NCBI GenBank assembly: GCA_020860385.1 | Contig: JAJBUK010000115.1 | Coordinates: 1-43,301 of the forward strand | Direction: 5' to 3' | Source of the DNA: Clostridiales bacterium | Lineage (GTDB): Bacteria; Bacillota; Clostridia; Oscillospirales; Oscillospiraceae | Length of the DNA stretch: 43,301 nt | Shown here: positions 19,273-28,118 of the stretch, piece after piece | Position numbering within the stretch: position 1 is the first letter of the stretch | Layout of the letters: each line of letters opens with the position of its first letter | Program-made: the position numbers and the translations under genes | Notes under the pieces: generated by a model | What the model was told of the DNA's origin: nothing | The model's input: only the letters and a program-made list of their open reading frames with translations | Databases searched by the model: none

Positions 19273-20094
19273 ATGAAAAAATCAAACGCCATGCGGCTAT
19301 GCGCTGTGACCCTGTCCCTGGCTCTGCTGCTTTTGGCAGGGGCGGGCTGCTCCAGCCAGGAGGACGCCGACACCAGTCAGGCCTCCACCAGTCAGGCCTC
19401 CTCCAGCGGTCTGACCGCGGAGGAATTTGAATCCCTGATAGAGAATGCCGAGACCTCAGCCACGGAATCCGAAGAGGAGGAGTCGGTGGACCCCTTTGAG
19501 GGCATGACCGACGAGGAAATCGACGAGTACTTCCAGGAGGCGGACGAGGGATATGACACCAGTGACGACCTGAACCTGACCGCCCTGGACCCGGAGGGCA
19601 TTTCCCAGGTGGAAATGGTGACCTGGGACGGCTACCTGCTGTATCTGCCCATTGTGGACACCTATGACAGTGAGCCGGACGTAATGCTGAACAGCGACCA
19701 TATCACGGACTTTGACCTGACCTCCTCCGCCTACACCCTGACGGCGGAGAATCTGGACGCTTCCACCAGGACGGCGAAGGAGGTGCTGCAAACCTCCATC
19801 GAGGGATATTACGAGGCGCTGGTGGAGCAGTACGGCTATGAGGAGACGGTTGCCATGACCGGCATCACCTCCAATGAGGCGGGCGACGCTTACACCGCAG
19901 GCTTCGCCTACTACGATGAGGACCTGGACGCGGAAATCGTGGTGCTGAACCTGATGTTTGAGGTGGAGGACAGCGACTGGTGCATCGCCTATGAGATGCT
20001 GTGCCAGCCATCCGCCCTGACGGCAGAGGATGTGGCGGCCTTTGAAGCCATGTACGCCTATGTGGGGCTGGAGCTGCCGGTCAGCCTGTCCTGA
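19273..20094 (+). CDS. Acidic lipoprotein of unknown function
   Basis: A 273-residue predicted lipoprotein. The signal peptide ends with the lipobox LAGAGC (Cys near residue 25). A Ser/Thr/Gln linker and a very acidic stretch (about 45-100) follow, with a MTDEEIDEYF segment, then a globular C-terminal domain. No known family is recognised. It starts 4 bases after the HD gene and ends the plus-strand operon at a strong terminator. Confidence 0.75.
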   Translation: MKKSNAMRLCAVTLSLALLLLAGAGCSSQEDADTSQASTSQASSSGLTAEEFESLIENAETSATESEEEESVDPFEGMTDEEIDEYFQEADEGYDTSDDLNLTALDPEGISQVEMVTWDGYLLYLPIVDTYDSEPDVMLNSDHITDFDLTSSAYTLTAENLDASTRTAKEVLQTSIEGYYEALVEQYGYEETVAMTGITSNEAGDAYTAGFAYYDEDLDAEIVVLNLMFEVEDSDWCIAYEMLCQPSALTAEDVAAFEAMYAYVGLELPVSLS

Positions 20095-20113
20095 ACGAAA
20101 ACTATGACAAATA

Positions 20114-20151
20114 AAAACTCCCCGCTTCCATAACAGGAAGCGGGGAGTTTT
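20114..20151. terminator. Bidirectional terminator
   Basis: AAAACTCCCCGCTTCC and GGAAGCGGGGAGTTTT form a perfect 16-bp stem with A/T-rich flanks on both sides, between the convergent lipoprotein gene and purD. Confidence 0.93.
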
Positions 20152-20161
20152 GTCGTTTCGG

Positions 20162-21424
20162 TTAGTCCACCCACACCTTGCCGATGTCGGTGCGGTACTG
20201 CATATCCTTCCAGGTGATGGGCTTGGCGGCGGCGTAGGCGTTGGCCACGGCCTCTTGCAGGGTATCGCCCCGGGCGGTGACGCCCAGCACACGGCCGCCG
20301 CTGGTCAGGTAAGCGCCGTCCGGGCCAAATTTCGTGCCTGCATGGAACACATACGCGCCCTCCACCTGCTCCAGGCCGGAGATGACGTTGCCCTTCTCAT
20401 AGCTCAGGGGATAGCCGCCGGAAGCCAGCACCAGACAGCAGGCCGCCCCGTCCTTCCAGCGGATGTCGGTTTTGTCCAGCGTCCCGTCAATGCAGGCGTT
20501 GAAGATGTCAAACAGGTCGCTGTCCAGCAGATAGAGCAGGGGCTGGGTCTCCGGGTCGCCAAAGCGGGCGTTGTACTCCACCACCTTGGGGCCGTCGGGG
20601 GTCAGCATCAGGCCGAAGTACAGCACGCCCTTGAAGGGGCGGCCCTCCGCCTTCATGGCCTGGATGGTGGGCTGGAAAATCTCCTCCATGCAGCGCCGGG
20701 CGATGTCCGGGGTGTAGTTGGGAGAGGGGGCGAACGCGCCCATGCCGCCGGTGTTGGGGCCCTGGTTTCCGTCAAAGGCCCGCTTGTGGTCCTGGGAGGA
20801 CAGCATGGGGACGACGTGTTCCCCATCCGCGAAGGCCAGCACCGTCACCTCCGGGCCGGTCATGCATTCCTCGATGACCACGGTGGAGCCGGAAGCGCCG
20901 AACTTGCCGTCCTCCATCATCTCCCGGACGGCCTGCTTGGCCTCGTCCACCGTGGCGGCCACGGTGACGCCTTTGCCCAGGGCCAGGCCGTCCGCCTTCA
21001 CCACGATGGGCGCGCCCTGGGCGTCGATGTAGTCCAGCGCGGCCTGCTCCTCGGTGAAGGTCTGGTACTTTGCGGTGGGGATGTGGTACTTCGCCATCAA
21101 GTCCTTGGAGAAGGACTTGGATGCCTCGATGATGGCGGCGTTCTTCCGGGGGCCGAAGGCGCGGATACCCGCCTCCTCCATGGCGTCCACCATGCCCAGG
21201 GCCAGCGGGTCATCCGGGGCCACCATGACAAAGTCCATGGCGTTCTCCCTGGCCCAAGCCACCATCCCCGCCACGTCCGTGGCTCCGATGGGGACGCAGG
21301 TGGCCAGCTGGGCGATGCCCGCGTTGCCCGGAGCGCAGTACAGCTCCGTCACCTTGGGGGACTGGGCCAGCTTCCAGCAGATGGCGTGTTCGCGGCCACC
21401 GCCGCCGACGACTAATACTTTCAT
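20162..21424 (-). CDS. purD: Phosphoribosylamine-glycine ligase
   Basis: A 420-residue PurD, the second step of purine synthesis (ATP, glycine and phosphoribosylamine to GAR). It shows the N-terminal GGGGREHA motif, then the ATP-grasp segments KADGLALGKGV and GPEVTVLAF, PNTGGMGAF, and the metal-binding EYNARFGDPETQ. It is the last gene of the purine cluster and follows the aldo/keto reductase by 49 bases. AAGGAGC precedes ATG 21424. Confidence 0.97.
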   Translation of the reverse strand: MKVLVVGGGGREHAICWKLAQSPKVTELYCAPGNAGIAQLATCVPIGATDVAGMVAWARENAMDFVMVAPDDPLALGMVDAMEEAGIRAFGPRKNAAIIEASKSFSKDLMAKYHIPTAKYQTFTEEQAALDYIDAQGAPIVVKADGLALGKGVTVAATVDEAKQAVREMMEDGKFGASGSTVVIEECMTGPEVTVLAFADGEHVVPMLSSQDHKRAFDGNQGPNTGGMGAFAPSPNYTPDIARRCMEEIFQPTIQAMKAEGRPFKGVLYFGLMLTPDGPKVVEYNARFGDPETQPLLYLLDSDLFDIFNACIDGTLDKTDIRWKDGAACCLVLASGGYPLSYEKGNVISGLEQVEGAYVFHAGTKFGPDGAYLTSGGRVLGVTARGDTLQEAVANAYAAAKPITWKDMQYRTDIGKVWVD

Positions 21425-21473
21425 GTTTCACAGCTCCTTTTTATGGTATCCCAAATGATTTTTTGTCATAGCA

Positions 21474-22502
21474 TTACTGCACGCTGACCGTTCCGGCCAG
21501 CACCTGCTTATAATCCTCGTAGTTTTTCTCCAGCAGGGTCGGGGTGTCCAGCCCATAGGGGCATTTGCCCTTGCACCTGCCGCAGTGGAGGCACTGCTCA
21601 ATGCGCTTCATCTTCTCCTGCCACTCCGGGGTCAGCCAGGACTGGGCAGGGGCCCGCCGCAGCATCAGGGACATTCGGGCGCAGCTGTTGATCTCAATGC
21701 CCACCGGGCAGGGCATACAGTAGCCGCAGCCCCGGCAGAACTCGCCCCGCAGTTGGGCGCGGTCATGGTCGATGACCGCCTGCAGCTCCGGCGTCAGGGC
21801 AGGCGGATTGTCGATGTAGAAGAGGAACTCGTCCAGCTCCCCCTCCCGCTGCACCCCCCAGATGGGCAGCACATTGTCAAACTGGGCCTCGAAGGCGTAA
21901 GCAGCGGCGGAGTTGGTGATCAGGCCGCCGGACAGGGCCTTCATGGCGATGAAGCCCATATTTTTCTCCCGGCACAGCGCCACCAGCTCCAGCTCCTGCT
22001 CCCCGGAGATGTAGGAGAAGGGGAATTGCAGCGTCTCGTACAGCCCGGAGGCGATGGCTTCCTTTGCCACCGCCAGACGGTGGTTGGTGATGCCGATGTG
22101 GCGAACTATCCCTTTGGCCTTGGCCTCCAGCATGGCCTCATAGACCCCGGTGCCATCCCCCGGCTTGGGGCACCAGGCCGGGTTGTGGAACTGATAGAGG
22201 TCGATATAATCGGTGCGCAGGTTGCCCAGGGAGGTGTTCAAATCCTTCCAGAAGTCCTCCGCCGTCTCGGCGGCGGTTTTCGTGGCCAAGTACACCTGGC
22301 CGCGGATGCCCTCCAGCGCCTCGCCCAGCTTGCACTCGCTGTCGGTGTAGAACCGGGCGGTGTCAAAGAAGCGGATGCCGCCGTCGTAAGCCTTTCGAAT
22401 CAGTCGAACCGCGTCCTCCTGGGAGATACGCTGAATGGGCAGCGCGCCGAAGCCGTTCCGGTTGACGGTGATGCCGGTGCCGCCCAGAGTGACCATATCC
22501 AT
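21474..22502 (-). CDS. Aldo/keto reductase with C-terminal 4Fe-4S clusters
   Basis: A 342-residue protein. Residues 1-250 form an aldo/keto reductase barrel with a catalytic Asp in RFFDTARFY, the adjacent Tyr, Lys in ATKTAAE and His in YQFHNP. The C-terminal part has two ferredoxin-like cysteine clusters, CRGCGYCMPCP and CLHCGRCKGKCP. This architecture is common in Clostridia; the substrate is unknown. ATG 22502 (MDMVTL) is chosen for the GGAGGG six bases upstream rather than the longer frame from 22535. It has no obvious link to purine synthesis but lies between purine genes. Confidence 0.92.
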   Translation of the reverse strand: MDMVTLGGTGITVNRNGFGALPIQRISQEDAVRLIRKAYDGGIRFFDTARFYTDSECKLGEALEGIRGQVYLATKTAAETAEDFWKDLNTSLGNLRTDYIDLYQFHNPAWCPKPGDGTGVYEAMLEAKAKGIVRHIGITNHRLAVAKEAIASGLYETLQFPFSYISGEQELELVALCREKNMGFIAMKALSGGLITNSAAAYAFEAQFDNVLPIWGVQREGELDEFLFYIDNPPALTPELQAVIDHDRAQLRGEFCRGCGYCMPCPVGIEINSCARMSLMLRRAPAQSWLTPEWQEKMKRIEQCLHCGRCKGKCPYGLDTPTLLEKNYEDYKQVLAGTVSVQ

Positions 22503-22545
22503 AGCGTTCCCTCCGTTCATAGGAATAAACTGCACATACTATTGG

Positions 22546-22920
22546 CTATGCAAAATCAGATACAGAACGAAGGAAGCTTGCCGACACAAAGTATGGATTA
22601 TTGGAATCGTTTAGCTTTTCAATCAAAACTGAGTCACCATCTGATGCCAAGATTCTGTATGAATCACCTACATTTAGTGTCAAACCTCTGTCGTATTTTG
22701 CACCTGTTTTGACAGTATATGTTTTTTCCGCAACTTCGGAACTGTTTTTTTTCTGTTCCTTGAATTGGTGAGAAATCTTCTTGCACAGAACCTCGAACCC
22801 TTTACCAACTGCTGCTCCAAGTCCTGCTCCAAGGCCCAAGGTCAAAATGCCCAGATTTGCAGGCCCGCCGACTTTCTTTGCCAATGTGGTCATCGTTTGG
22901 TATAGCCCCAGATTGCTCAT
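22546..22920 (-). CDS. AT-rich hypothetical protein inserted in purine cluster
   Basis: A 124-residue protein of unknown function. A Gly/Ala-rich membrane-like segment (about residues 18-38, with small-residue spacing LGLGAGLGAAVG) is followed by a Lys-rich linker. The C-terminal part is a small beta domain (about 65-120) whose DRGLTLNVGDSYRILASDG segment could be SH3-like. Its base composition is far lower in GC than its neighbours, and it has its own promoter (22936-22965) and an AAGGAGG ribosome site. It looks like a recent acquisition. Confidence 0.7.
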   Translation of the reverse strand: MSNLGLYQTMTTLAKKVGGPANLGILTLGLGAGLGAAVGKGFEVLCKKISHQFKEQKKNSSEVAEKTYTVKTGAKYDRGLTLNVGDSYRILASDGDSVLIEKLNDSNNPYFVSASFLRSVSDFA

Positions 22921-22935
22921 GTTGCGCCTCCTTAA

Positions 22936-22965
22936 ATTATATCTGCATACGCTTCCATTAGTCAA
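22936..22965 (-). promoter_or_regulatory. Promoter of AT-rich hypothetical gene
   Basis: On the minus strand TTGACT, an 18-base spacer, then a perfect TATAAT, ending about 15 bases before the start codon. It makes the inserted gene, and possibly the aldo/keto reductase and purD behind it, independent of the purE promoter. Confidence 0.65.
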
Positions 22966-23000
22966 TTTTAGTATAAAAGAAAATTAACTGATACAGTCAA

Positions 23001-23025
23001 AGGACAGAGGTGTTACCTCTGTCCT
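23001..23025 (-). terminator. Hairpin after AICAR transformylase gene
   Basis: AGGACAGAGGT and ACCTCTGTCCT form a perfect 11-bp stem with a three-base loop, 7 bases after the stop codon. The T-tract on the minus strand is poor (TTTGACTG), so it may be a weak terminator or an RNA-stabilising hairpin. Confidence 0.6.
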
Positions 23026-23032
23026 GGTAGTT

Positions 23033-24211
23033 TTAGTGATGGAACAGCCGCATCCCGGTGAAGCACATGGTAATGCCATGGTTGTTGCAGGCTTCGATGA
23101 CGTTATCATCCCGGATGGAGCCGCCCGGCTCGGCGATGTACTGGACGCCGGACTTGAAAGCCCGCTCCACATTGTCGCCAAAGGGGAAGAAGGCGTCGCT
23201 ACCGCAGGCCACGCCGGACAGCTTGGAGACCCATTCCTTCTTCTCTGCCTCGGTGAGGGGCTCCGGCTTGACCTTGAAGCTCTCCTGCCACACGCCGTCG
23301 GCCAGGATGTCCTCATACTCATTGGAGGTGTAAACGTCGATGGCGTTGTCCCGGTTGGGGCGGCGGATACCGTCCACAAACTGGAGGCCCAGAACCTTGG
23401 GATGCTGGCGCATCCACCAGTTGTTGGCCTTGTCACCGGCCAGACGGGTGCAGTGGATGCGGCTCTGCTGGCCCGCCCCCACGCCGATGGTCTGGCCGTC
23501 CTTCACATAGCAGACGGAGTTGGACTGGGTGTATTTCAGGGTGATGAGGGAGAGAATCAGGTCGGTTTTCGCGCTGTCAGGCAGGTCCTTATTCTCGGTA
23601 ACGATATTGGACAGCATTTCCTCGTCGATGGTCAGGAAGCTGTGGCCCTGCTCAAAGACCACGCCGAAAATCTCCCGCCGCTCCTGGGCCTTGGGCACAT
23701 AGTTGGGGTCGATTTGGATGACGTTGTAGTTGCCCTTTTTCTTGGTTTTCAGGATAGCCAGCGCCTCGTCGGTATAGCCGGGGGCGATGATGCCGTCGGA
23801 GACTTCGGCCTTGAGATAGGTGGCGGTGGAGGCGTCGCAGACGTCGGACAGGGCGGCCCAGTCGCCATAGGAGCAGAGCCGGTCAGCGCCCCGGGCCCGG
23901 ATGTAGGCGGAGGCGATGGGGGAGACCTCGGCGCCCTCCTCCACGAAGTAGATGTGCCGGTCAATGTCCGTCAGCGGCTTCGCCACGGCGGCCCCGGCGG
24001 GGGAGACGTGCTTAAAGGAGGCGGCGGCGGGCAGGCCGGTGGAGGCTTTCAGCTCGCTGACCAGCTGCCAGGAGTTGAAGGCGTCCATAAAGTTGATGTA
24101 GCCCGGACGGCCGTTCAGTACGGTGATGGGCAGGTCGCTGCCGTCCGCCATGTAGATTTTGGAGGGCTTTTGGTTGGGGTTCAAGCCGTATTTCAGTTCC
24201 AGTTCCTTCAT
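23033..24211 (-). CDS. Stand-alone AICAR formyltransferase
   Basis: A 392-residue protein equivalent to the C-terminal domain of PurH, transferring the formyl group from 10-formyl-THF to AICAR. Visible family segments are MKELELKYGLNPNQKPS, the ASFKHVSPAGAA catalytic Lys-His region, the SNSVCYVKDGQTIGVGAGQQSR segment and SDAFFPFGDN. No IMP cyclohydrolase (MGS-like) domain is attached; that step is supplied by the PurO-type gene 17 bases upstream. The two genes together replace bifunctional PurH. Confidence 0.93.
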   Translation of the reverse strand: MKELELKYGLNPNQKPSKIYMADGSDLPITVLNGRPGYINFMDAFNSWQLVSELKASTGLPAAASFKHVSPAGAAVAKPLTDIDRHIYFVEEGAEVSPIASAYIRARGADRLCSYGDWAALSDVCDASTATYLKAEVSDGIIAPGYTDEALAILKTKKKGNYNVIQIDPNYVPKAQERREIFGVVFEQGHSFLTIDEEMLSNIVTENKDLPDSAKTDLILSLITLKYTQSNSVCYVKDGQTIGVGAGQQSRIHCTRLAGDKANNWWMRQHPKVLGLQFVDGIRRPNRDNAIDVYTSNEYEDILADGVWQESFKVKPEPLTEAEKKEWVSKLSGVACGSDAFFPFGDNVERAFKSGVQYIAEPGGSIRDDNVIEACNNHGITMCFTGMRLFHH

Positions 24212-24228
24212 CTTTTACACACGACCTT

Positions 24229-24936
24229 TCAAACGTTCACGTTTTTGATGACATCCTGGGTCTCGCCGGTGGCCAGGTCGAGATAGCGGACGAACAGGCT
24301 GATCTTGTTGTCTCTGTTCAGGCTGCTCCACACCAGCTCGGCGAAGGCCTCCGCAGTGGGCGCGTCGATGCCCACCAGCTCCGGCTCCCCCTGGAAGGAG
24401 GGCAGGGGGTCGCCGTCTCCCATGTAGGTGTGGATGAAGTGGCCATATCCGGCCACGGGGGCGTCGTATTCGTAGAAGTACCGGCAGGTCTGAGCGGGGT
24501 CGCCCTCAAAGCTCTTGAGGATGGACAGGTTGTAGCTGCCGTCGGGCTTCACCACGCCGGAGATACGGGGGGTGTAGTTGGGAGCGTCCGGCTCAAAGGT
24601 GCGCTGGAGCAGGGCGTGGCGGTAGCACTGGCCCTCCTGGAAGGCGTGCCAGATGGTGTCCGTCTGGTCGCCGTTGGTGACGATGGTCTTGCCCTCGTAG
24701 ACCCGGACGGGGTGATAGATGATGAGGCTGGGGTCGGTCATTTTGGAGGGGTCAAAAGCCTCGGTGCGGATGCCGTCCTCAGTGACGGTAAAGACCCGGT
24801 TGCGGCTGTTGACGCTGCGGCCCATGATGAAGTAGGCGATGACCGCCTTCGTGTTATCGGCGCTGCGGCCCAGGACGATGCCCCGGCCGGGATAGGAATT
24901 TGTTTGCAGAAGCTCTGCCAGATTCAAAACCTTCAT
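24229..24936 (-). CDS. purO: PurO-type IMP cyclohydrolase
   Basis: A 235-residue protein of the IMP cyclohydrolase family first known from archaea (PurO). The start LNSYPGRGI (here TNSYPGRGIVLG), AYFIMGRSVNSRNRVF, IYHPVRV, NGDQTDTI, PNYTPRISG and the GYGHFIHTY segment are typical. It closes FAICAR to IMP, the last step of the pathway. It lies between purN and the separate AICAR transformylase. Use of PurO with a stand-alone transformylase is a minority solution in bacteria, found in some Clostridia. Confidence 0.9.
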   Translation of the reverse strand: MKVLNLAELLQTNSYPGRGIVLGRSADNTKAVIAYFIMGRSVNSRNRVFTVTEDGIRTEAFDPSKMTDPSLIIYHPVRVYEGKTIVTNGDQTDTIWHAFQEGQCYRHALLQRTFEPDAPNYTPRISGVVKPDGSYNLSILKSFEGDPAQTCRYFYEYDAPVAGYGHFIHTYMGDGDPLPSFQGEPELVGIDAPTAEAFAELVWSSLNRDNKISLFVRYLDLATGETQDVIKNVNV

Positions 24937-24951
24937 AAACGCTCACCTTTC

Positions 24952-25578
24952 TTAGTCTGCAATGCGGACGATGCGGCCCTCCACCGAGAGCTTCCCGTCG
25001 CAAAAGAGCTGCACCGCTTTCGGCAGCAGCTTCCACTCGCACTCTTCCATGATGCGCCGCTGTAAAGTCTCCGGCGTGTCCTCCGGCAGCACGTCCACCG
25101 CCTTTTGCAGGATGATGGGGCCGCCGTCGCAGACGGCGGAGACGAAATGCACCGTGGCCCCGGACACCTTCACGCCGTAGGCCAGCGCCTTCTCGTGGAC
25201 GTGGAGGCCGTAGCAACCCTCGCCGCAGAAGGAGGGAATCAGGGCGGGGTGGATGTTGATGATGGCGTTGGGGTAGGCGTCCACCAGCTCCGGGGTCAGG
25301 ACGTACATGAACCCGGCCAGGACGATGAGGCCGATGCCCAGGTCTTTCAGCTGGAGGGCCAGGGCGGCGGTCATCTCCTGATTGGAGGCGTACTCCTTCC
25401 GGTTCACCACATAGGTGGGGATACCGGCCTTTTTCGCCCGCTCCAGGGCGTAGGCGGTGGGGGAGGAGGACACCACGGCGGCCAGCTTCCCGTTGGGGAA
25501 CATCCCGGCGGCCTCGGCGTCGATGAGGGCCTGCAAATTGGTGCCGCCGCCGGACACCAGCACGGCGATTTTTACCAT
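24952..25578 (-). CDS. purN: Phosphoribosylglycinamide formyltransferase
   Basis: A 208-residue PurN, which transfers formate from 10-formyl-THF to GAR. The N-terminal VSGGGTNLQALIDA loop binds phosphate. NIHPALIPSF carries the catalytic Asn and His, and HFVSAVCDGGPII supplies the catalytic Asp. It overlaps purM by one base, so translation is probably coupled. Confidence 0.96.
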   Translation of the reverse strand: MVKIAVLVSGGGTNLQALIDAEAAGMFPNGKLAAVVSSSPTAYALERAKKAGIPTYVVNRKEYASNQEMTAALALQLKDLGIGLIVLAGFMYVLTPELVDAYPNAIINIHPALIPSFCGEGCYGLHVHEKALAYGVKVSGATVHFVSAVCDGGPIILQKAVDVLPEDTPETLQRRIMEECEWKLLPKAVQLFCDGKLSVEGRIVRIAD

Positions 25579-26621
25579 CAGTACTTCACCTCGACGGCGT
25601 TGTCGCCCTGACCGATGTGGCCGATGACGAAGGCGTGCTGACCGGCCCGCACCACGGTCTCCAGCGCCAGCCTGGCCTGCTCCCTGGGGACGGCGATGAC
25701 CATACCGATGCCCATGTTGAAGGTGTTGTACATATCCCGGGTGGGGATGTCGCCCGCCTTCTGGATGAGGTCAAAAATCGGGGGGCAGGGGAAGGCGTTG
25801 GTGTCAATGACGGCGGTAAGCCCTTCCTTCATCATCCGGGGCACGTTCTCATAGAAGCCGCCGCCGGTGATATGGCTGATGCCGTGGATGTCCACCCCGG
25901 CAGTCATAAGCTGACGGATGGCGTTGACATAGATGCGGGTGGGCTTCAGCAGTTCCTCGCCGATGGTGCAGCCCAACTCGTCAGAATAGTCAGCGTAGTG
26001 ATGCTCCACATCCAGCACCTTCCGCACCAGGGAGAAGCCGTTGGAATGGACGCCGCTGGAGGTCAGGCCCAGGAGGATGTCTCCTGCCGCCATATGGTCG
26101 TGGGTGATGACCTTCTCCCGGTCCACGATGCCCACAGAGAAGCCGGCCAAATCGTACTCGTCCTCCGGGTAGAAGCCGGGCATTTCGGCGGTCTCGCCGC
26201 CAATCAGGGCGCAGCCCGCCATGCGGCAGCCGTCGGTGATGCCCTTCACAATGGCCTCGATGCGGGAAGGGATGTTTTTACCGCAGGCGATATAGTCCAG
26301 GAAGAACATGGGCATAGCGCCGCCGCAGATAATATCGTTGACGCACATGGCCACGCAGTCAATGCCCACGGTGTCGTGCTTGTCCATCAGGAAGGCGATT
26401 TTCAGCTTGGTGCCGACCCCGTCGGTGCCGGAGACCAGCATGGGGGTTTTCATCCCCGTCAGGTCGGGCTGGAACAGGCCGCCGAAGTCCCCAATGCTGC
26501 CCACCACGCCTTTAATATAGGTGGACTCCACCAGCGGGCGGATGCGGTCTACCGCCTCATAACCGGCTGTGACGTCTACACCGGCGGCGGCGTAGGAGTC
26601 AGATTTACTGTTTGCAATCAT
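25578..26621 (-). CDS. purM: Phosphoribosylformylglycinamidine cyclo-ligase
   Basis: A 347-residue PurM (AIR synthetase). Features are the YAAAGVDVTAGYEAVDRI start, SGTDGVGTKLKIA, GIDCVAMCVNDI, GGETAEMPGFY and the HITGGGFYENVPR motif. It overlaps the end of purF by 4 bases (ATGA). Confidence 0.97.
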   Translation of the reverse strand: MIANSKSDSYAAAGVDVTAGYEAVDRIRPLVESTYIKGVVGSIGDFGGLFQPDLTGMKTPMLVSGTDGVGTKLKIAFLMDKHDTVGIDCVAMCVNDIICGGAMPMFFLDYIACGKNIPSRIEAIVKGITDGCRMAGCALIGGETAEMPGFYPEDEYDLAGFSVGIVDREKVITHDHMAAGDILLGLTSSGVHSNGFSLVRKVLDVEHHYADYSDELGCTIGEELLKPTRIYVNAIRQLMTAGVDIHGISHITGGGFYENVPRMMKEGLTAVIDTNAFPCPPIFDLIQKAGDIPTRDMYNTFNMGIGMVIAVPREQARLALETVVRAGQHAFVIGHIGQGDNAVEVKY

Positions 26622-28084
26622 AACTTTTGTCCCTCCTGGAAGTGAAGATGTGGAACCGGCAGAATATAGTTGCCGGTGAAACAGGCGTCGCAGTAATTCA
26701 GGTTCAGCTTTTCCGACAGGTGCCGCAGCCCCTCCAGGGGCATATATTGCAGGGAGTCCGCCCCAATCAGGCGGCAGACCTCCTCCTCGGTGCGGTCATA
26801 GGCGGCCAGCTGCTCCCCGCTGGGGATGGCCGTGCCGTAGTAGCAGGGGTGGCGGAAGGGGGGCGCGGTGACCTTCATATGCACCTCGGTCGCCCCGGCG
26901 TCCCGGAGGAGCTGCACGATGCGGGCGCTGGTCTTGCCCCGGACGATGGAATCGTCCACCAGAATGACCCGCTTCCCCTTCACCACGCTGCTGTTGGCGT
27001 TCAACTTGATGCGCAGGGCGTTGCGGCGCTCCCAGGTGCTGCTCTGGATGAAGGTGCGGGCGATATAGCGGTTCTTCACCAGCCCGATGCCGTAGGGGAT
27101 GCCGGATTCCCTGGCGTAGCCCAGGGCGGCGGCCAGCCCAGAGTCGGGTACGCCGATGACCAGGTCGCCGTCCACGGTGCTGTTCCGGGCCAGGTAGCGC
27201 CCGGCCTCCTCCCGCACGTCCCCAATGGTGGTGCCGTCAATGACGGAGTCCTGACGGGCGAAGTAAATCAGCTCAAACATACACAGGGCGCTCTTTGCCG
27301 CCTTGACCCGGCAGAACTGGGAGGTCAGCGACCCGTTCCGAATGGAAATCAGCTCACCGGGATGCACGTCCCGAATCAGCTCGCCCCCCAATGCGTCGAT
27401 GGCGGCGGACTCGCTGGCAAAGACATAGCTATCCCCCACCCTGCCCAGGCAGAGGGGGCGGAAGCCGTTGGGGTCCCGGAAGGCGACCATTTCATCCTGG
27501 CTCATCACTACCACGGAGTACGCGCCGATCATGTACTCCATGGCGTTGATGACCGCGTCCTCCAGGGTGTTGGTGCGCAGATGCTCCCGGACGATGAGGT
27601 AGGTGATGATCTCCGCGTCGTTGGTGGTCTGGAAGATGGCCCCCCGGCTCTCCATCTCAATTCTCAGCTGCATACTGTTGACCAGCTTGCCGTTGTAGCA
27701 CAGGGCCATGGAACCGATGGTACGGTGAACCACGATGGGCTGGGCGTTTAACGGGTTCACGTCGGCGGTGTTGTTGGCGTGGCGGACATGGCCGATGGCG
27801 GCGCTGGCGCCCACCAGCCTGTCCAGCTCCTTCCGGGAAAAGACCTCCGGCACCAGCCCCTGGTCCTTGTGGAGCCGGATGGAGCCGTCAATGCAGGCGG
27901 CGATGCCGCAGGAGTCCTGCCCCCGGTGCTGGAGGGTGTAAAGGGCGTTATAGGTGTCGTAGACCGGTTCGCGGCTGTCCTGGGCCGCTCCGACCAGGTT
28001 GGAGGGAGCCTTGACGATGCCAAAGATGCCGCACTCCTCGTGCAGTTCCTCAGCCGGGTCAAGGGGCAGGGATAGTGTTTCCAT
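26618..28084 (-). CDS. purF: Amidophosphoribosyltransferase
   Basis: A 488-residue PurF, the first committed step of purine synthesis. A short leader (METLSLPLDPAEELHEE) precedes the nucleophilic Cys of ECGIFG, as in Bacillus-type enzymes whose propeptide is removed. The glutaminase part has GHVRHANN and a phosphoribosyl-binding VILVDDSIVRGKTS lies in the C-terminal domain. Cys residues near the end (NYCDACFTGNY) are those that bind the 4Fe-4S cluster in Bacillus-type PurF. ATG 28084 follows CAGGAG; the longer frame from 28213 would overlap purE. Confidence 0.96.
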   Translation of the reverse strand: METLSLPLDPAEELHEECGIFGIVKAPSNLVGAAQDSREPVYDTYNALYTLQHRGQDSCGIAACIDGSIRLHKDQGLVPEVFSRKELDRLVGASAAIGHVRHANNTADVNPLNAQPIVVHRTIGSMALCYNGKLVNSMQLRIEMESRGAIFQTTNDAEIITYLIVREHLRTNTLEDAVINAMEYMIGAYSVVVMSQDEMVAFRDPNGFRPLCLGRVGDSYVFASESAAIDALGGELIRDVHPGELISIRNGSLTSQFCRVKAAKSALCMFELIYFARQDSVIDGTTIGDVREEAGRYLARNSTVDGDLVIGVPDSGLAAALGYARESGIPYGIGLVKNRYIARTFIQSSTWERRNALRIKLNANSSVVKGKRVILVDDSIVRGKTSARIVQLLRDAGATEVHMKVTAPPFRHPCYYGTAIPSGEQLAAYDRTEEEVCRLIGADSLQYMPLEGLRHLSEKLNLNYCDACFTGNYILPVPHLHFQEGQKL

Positions 28085-28118
28085 AGTCACACTCCTGACG
28101 GTCAAAACTTGGGGAAGC

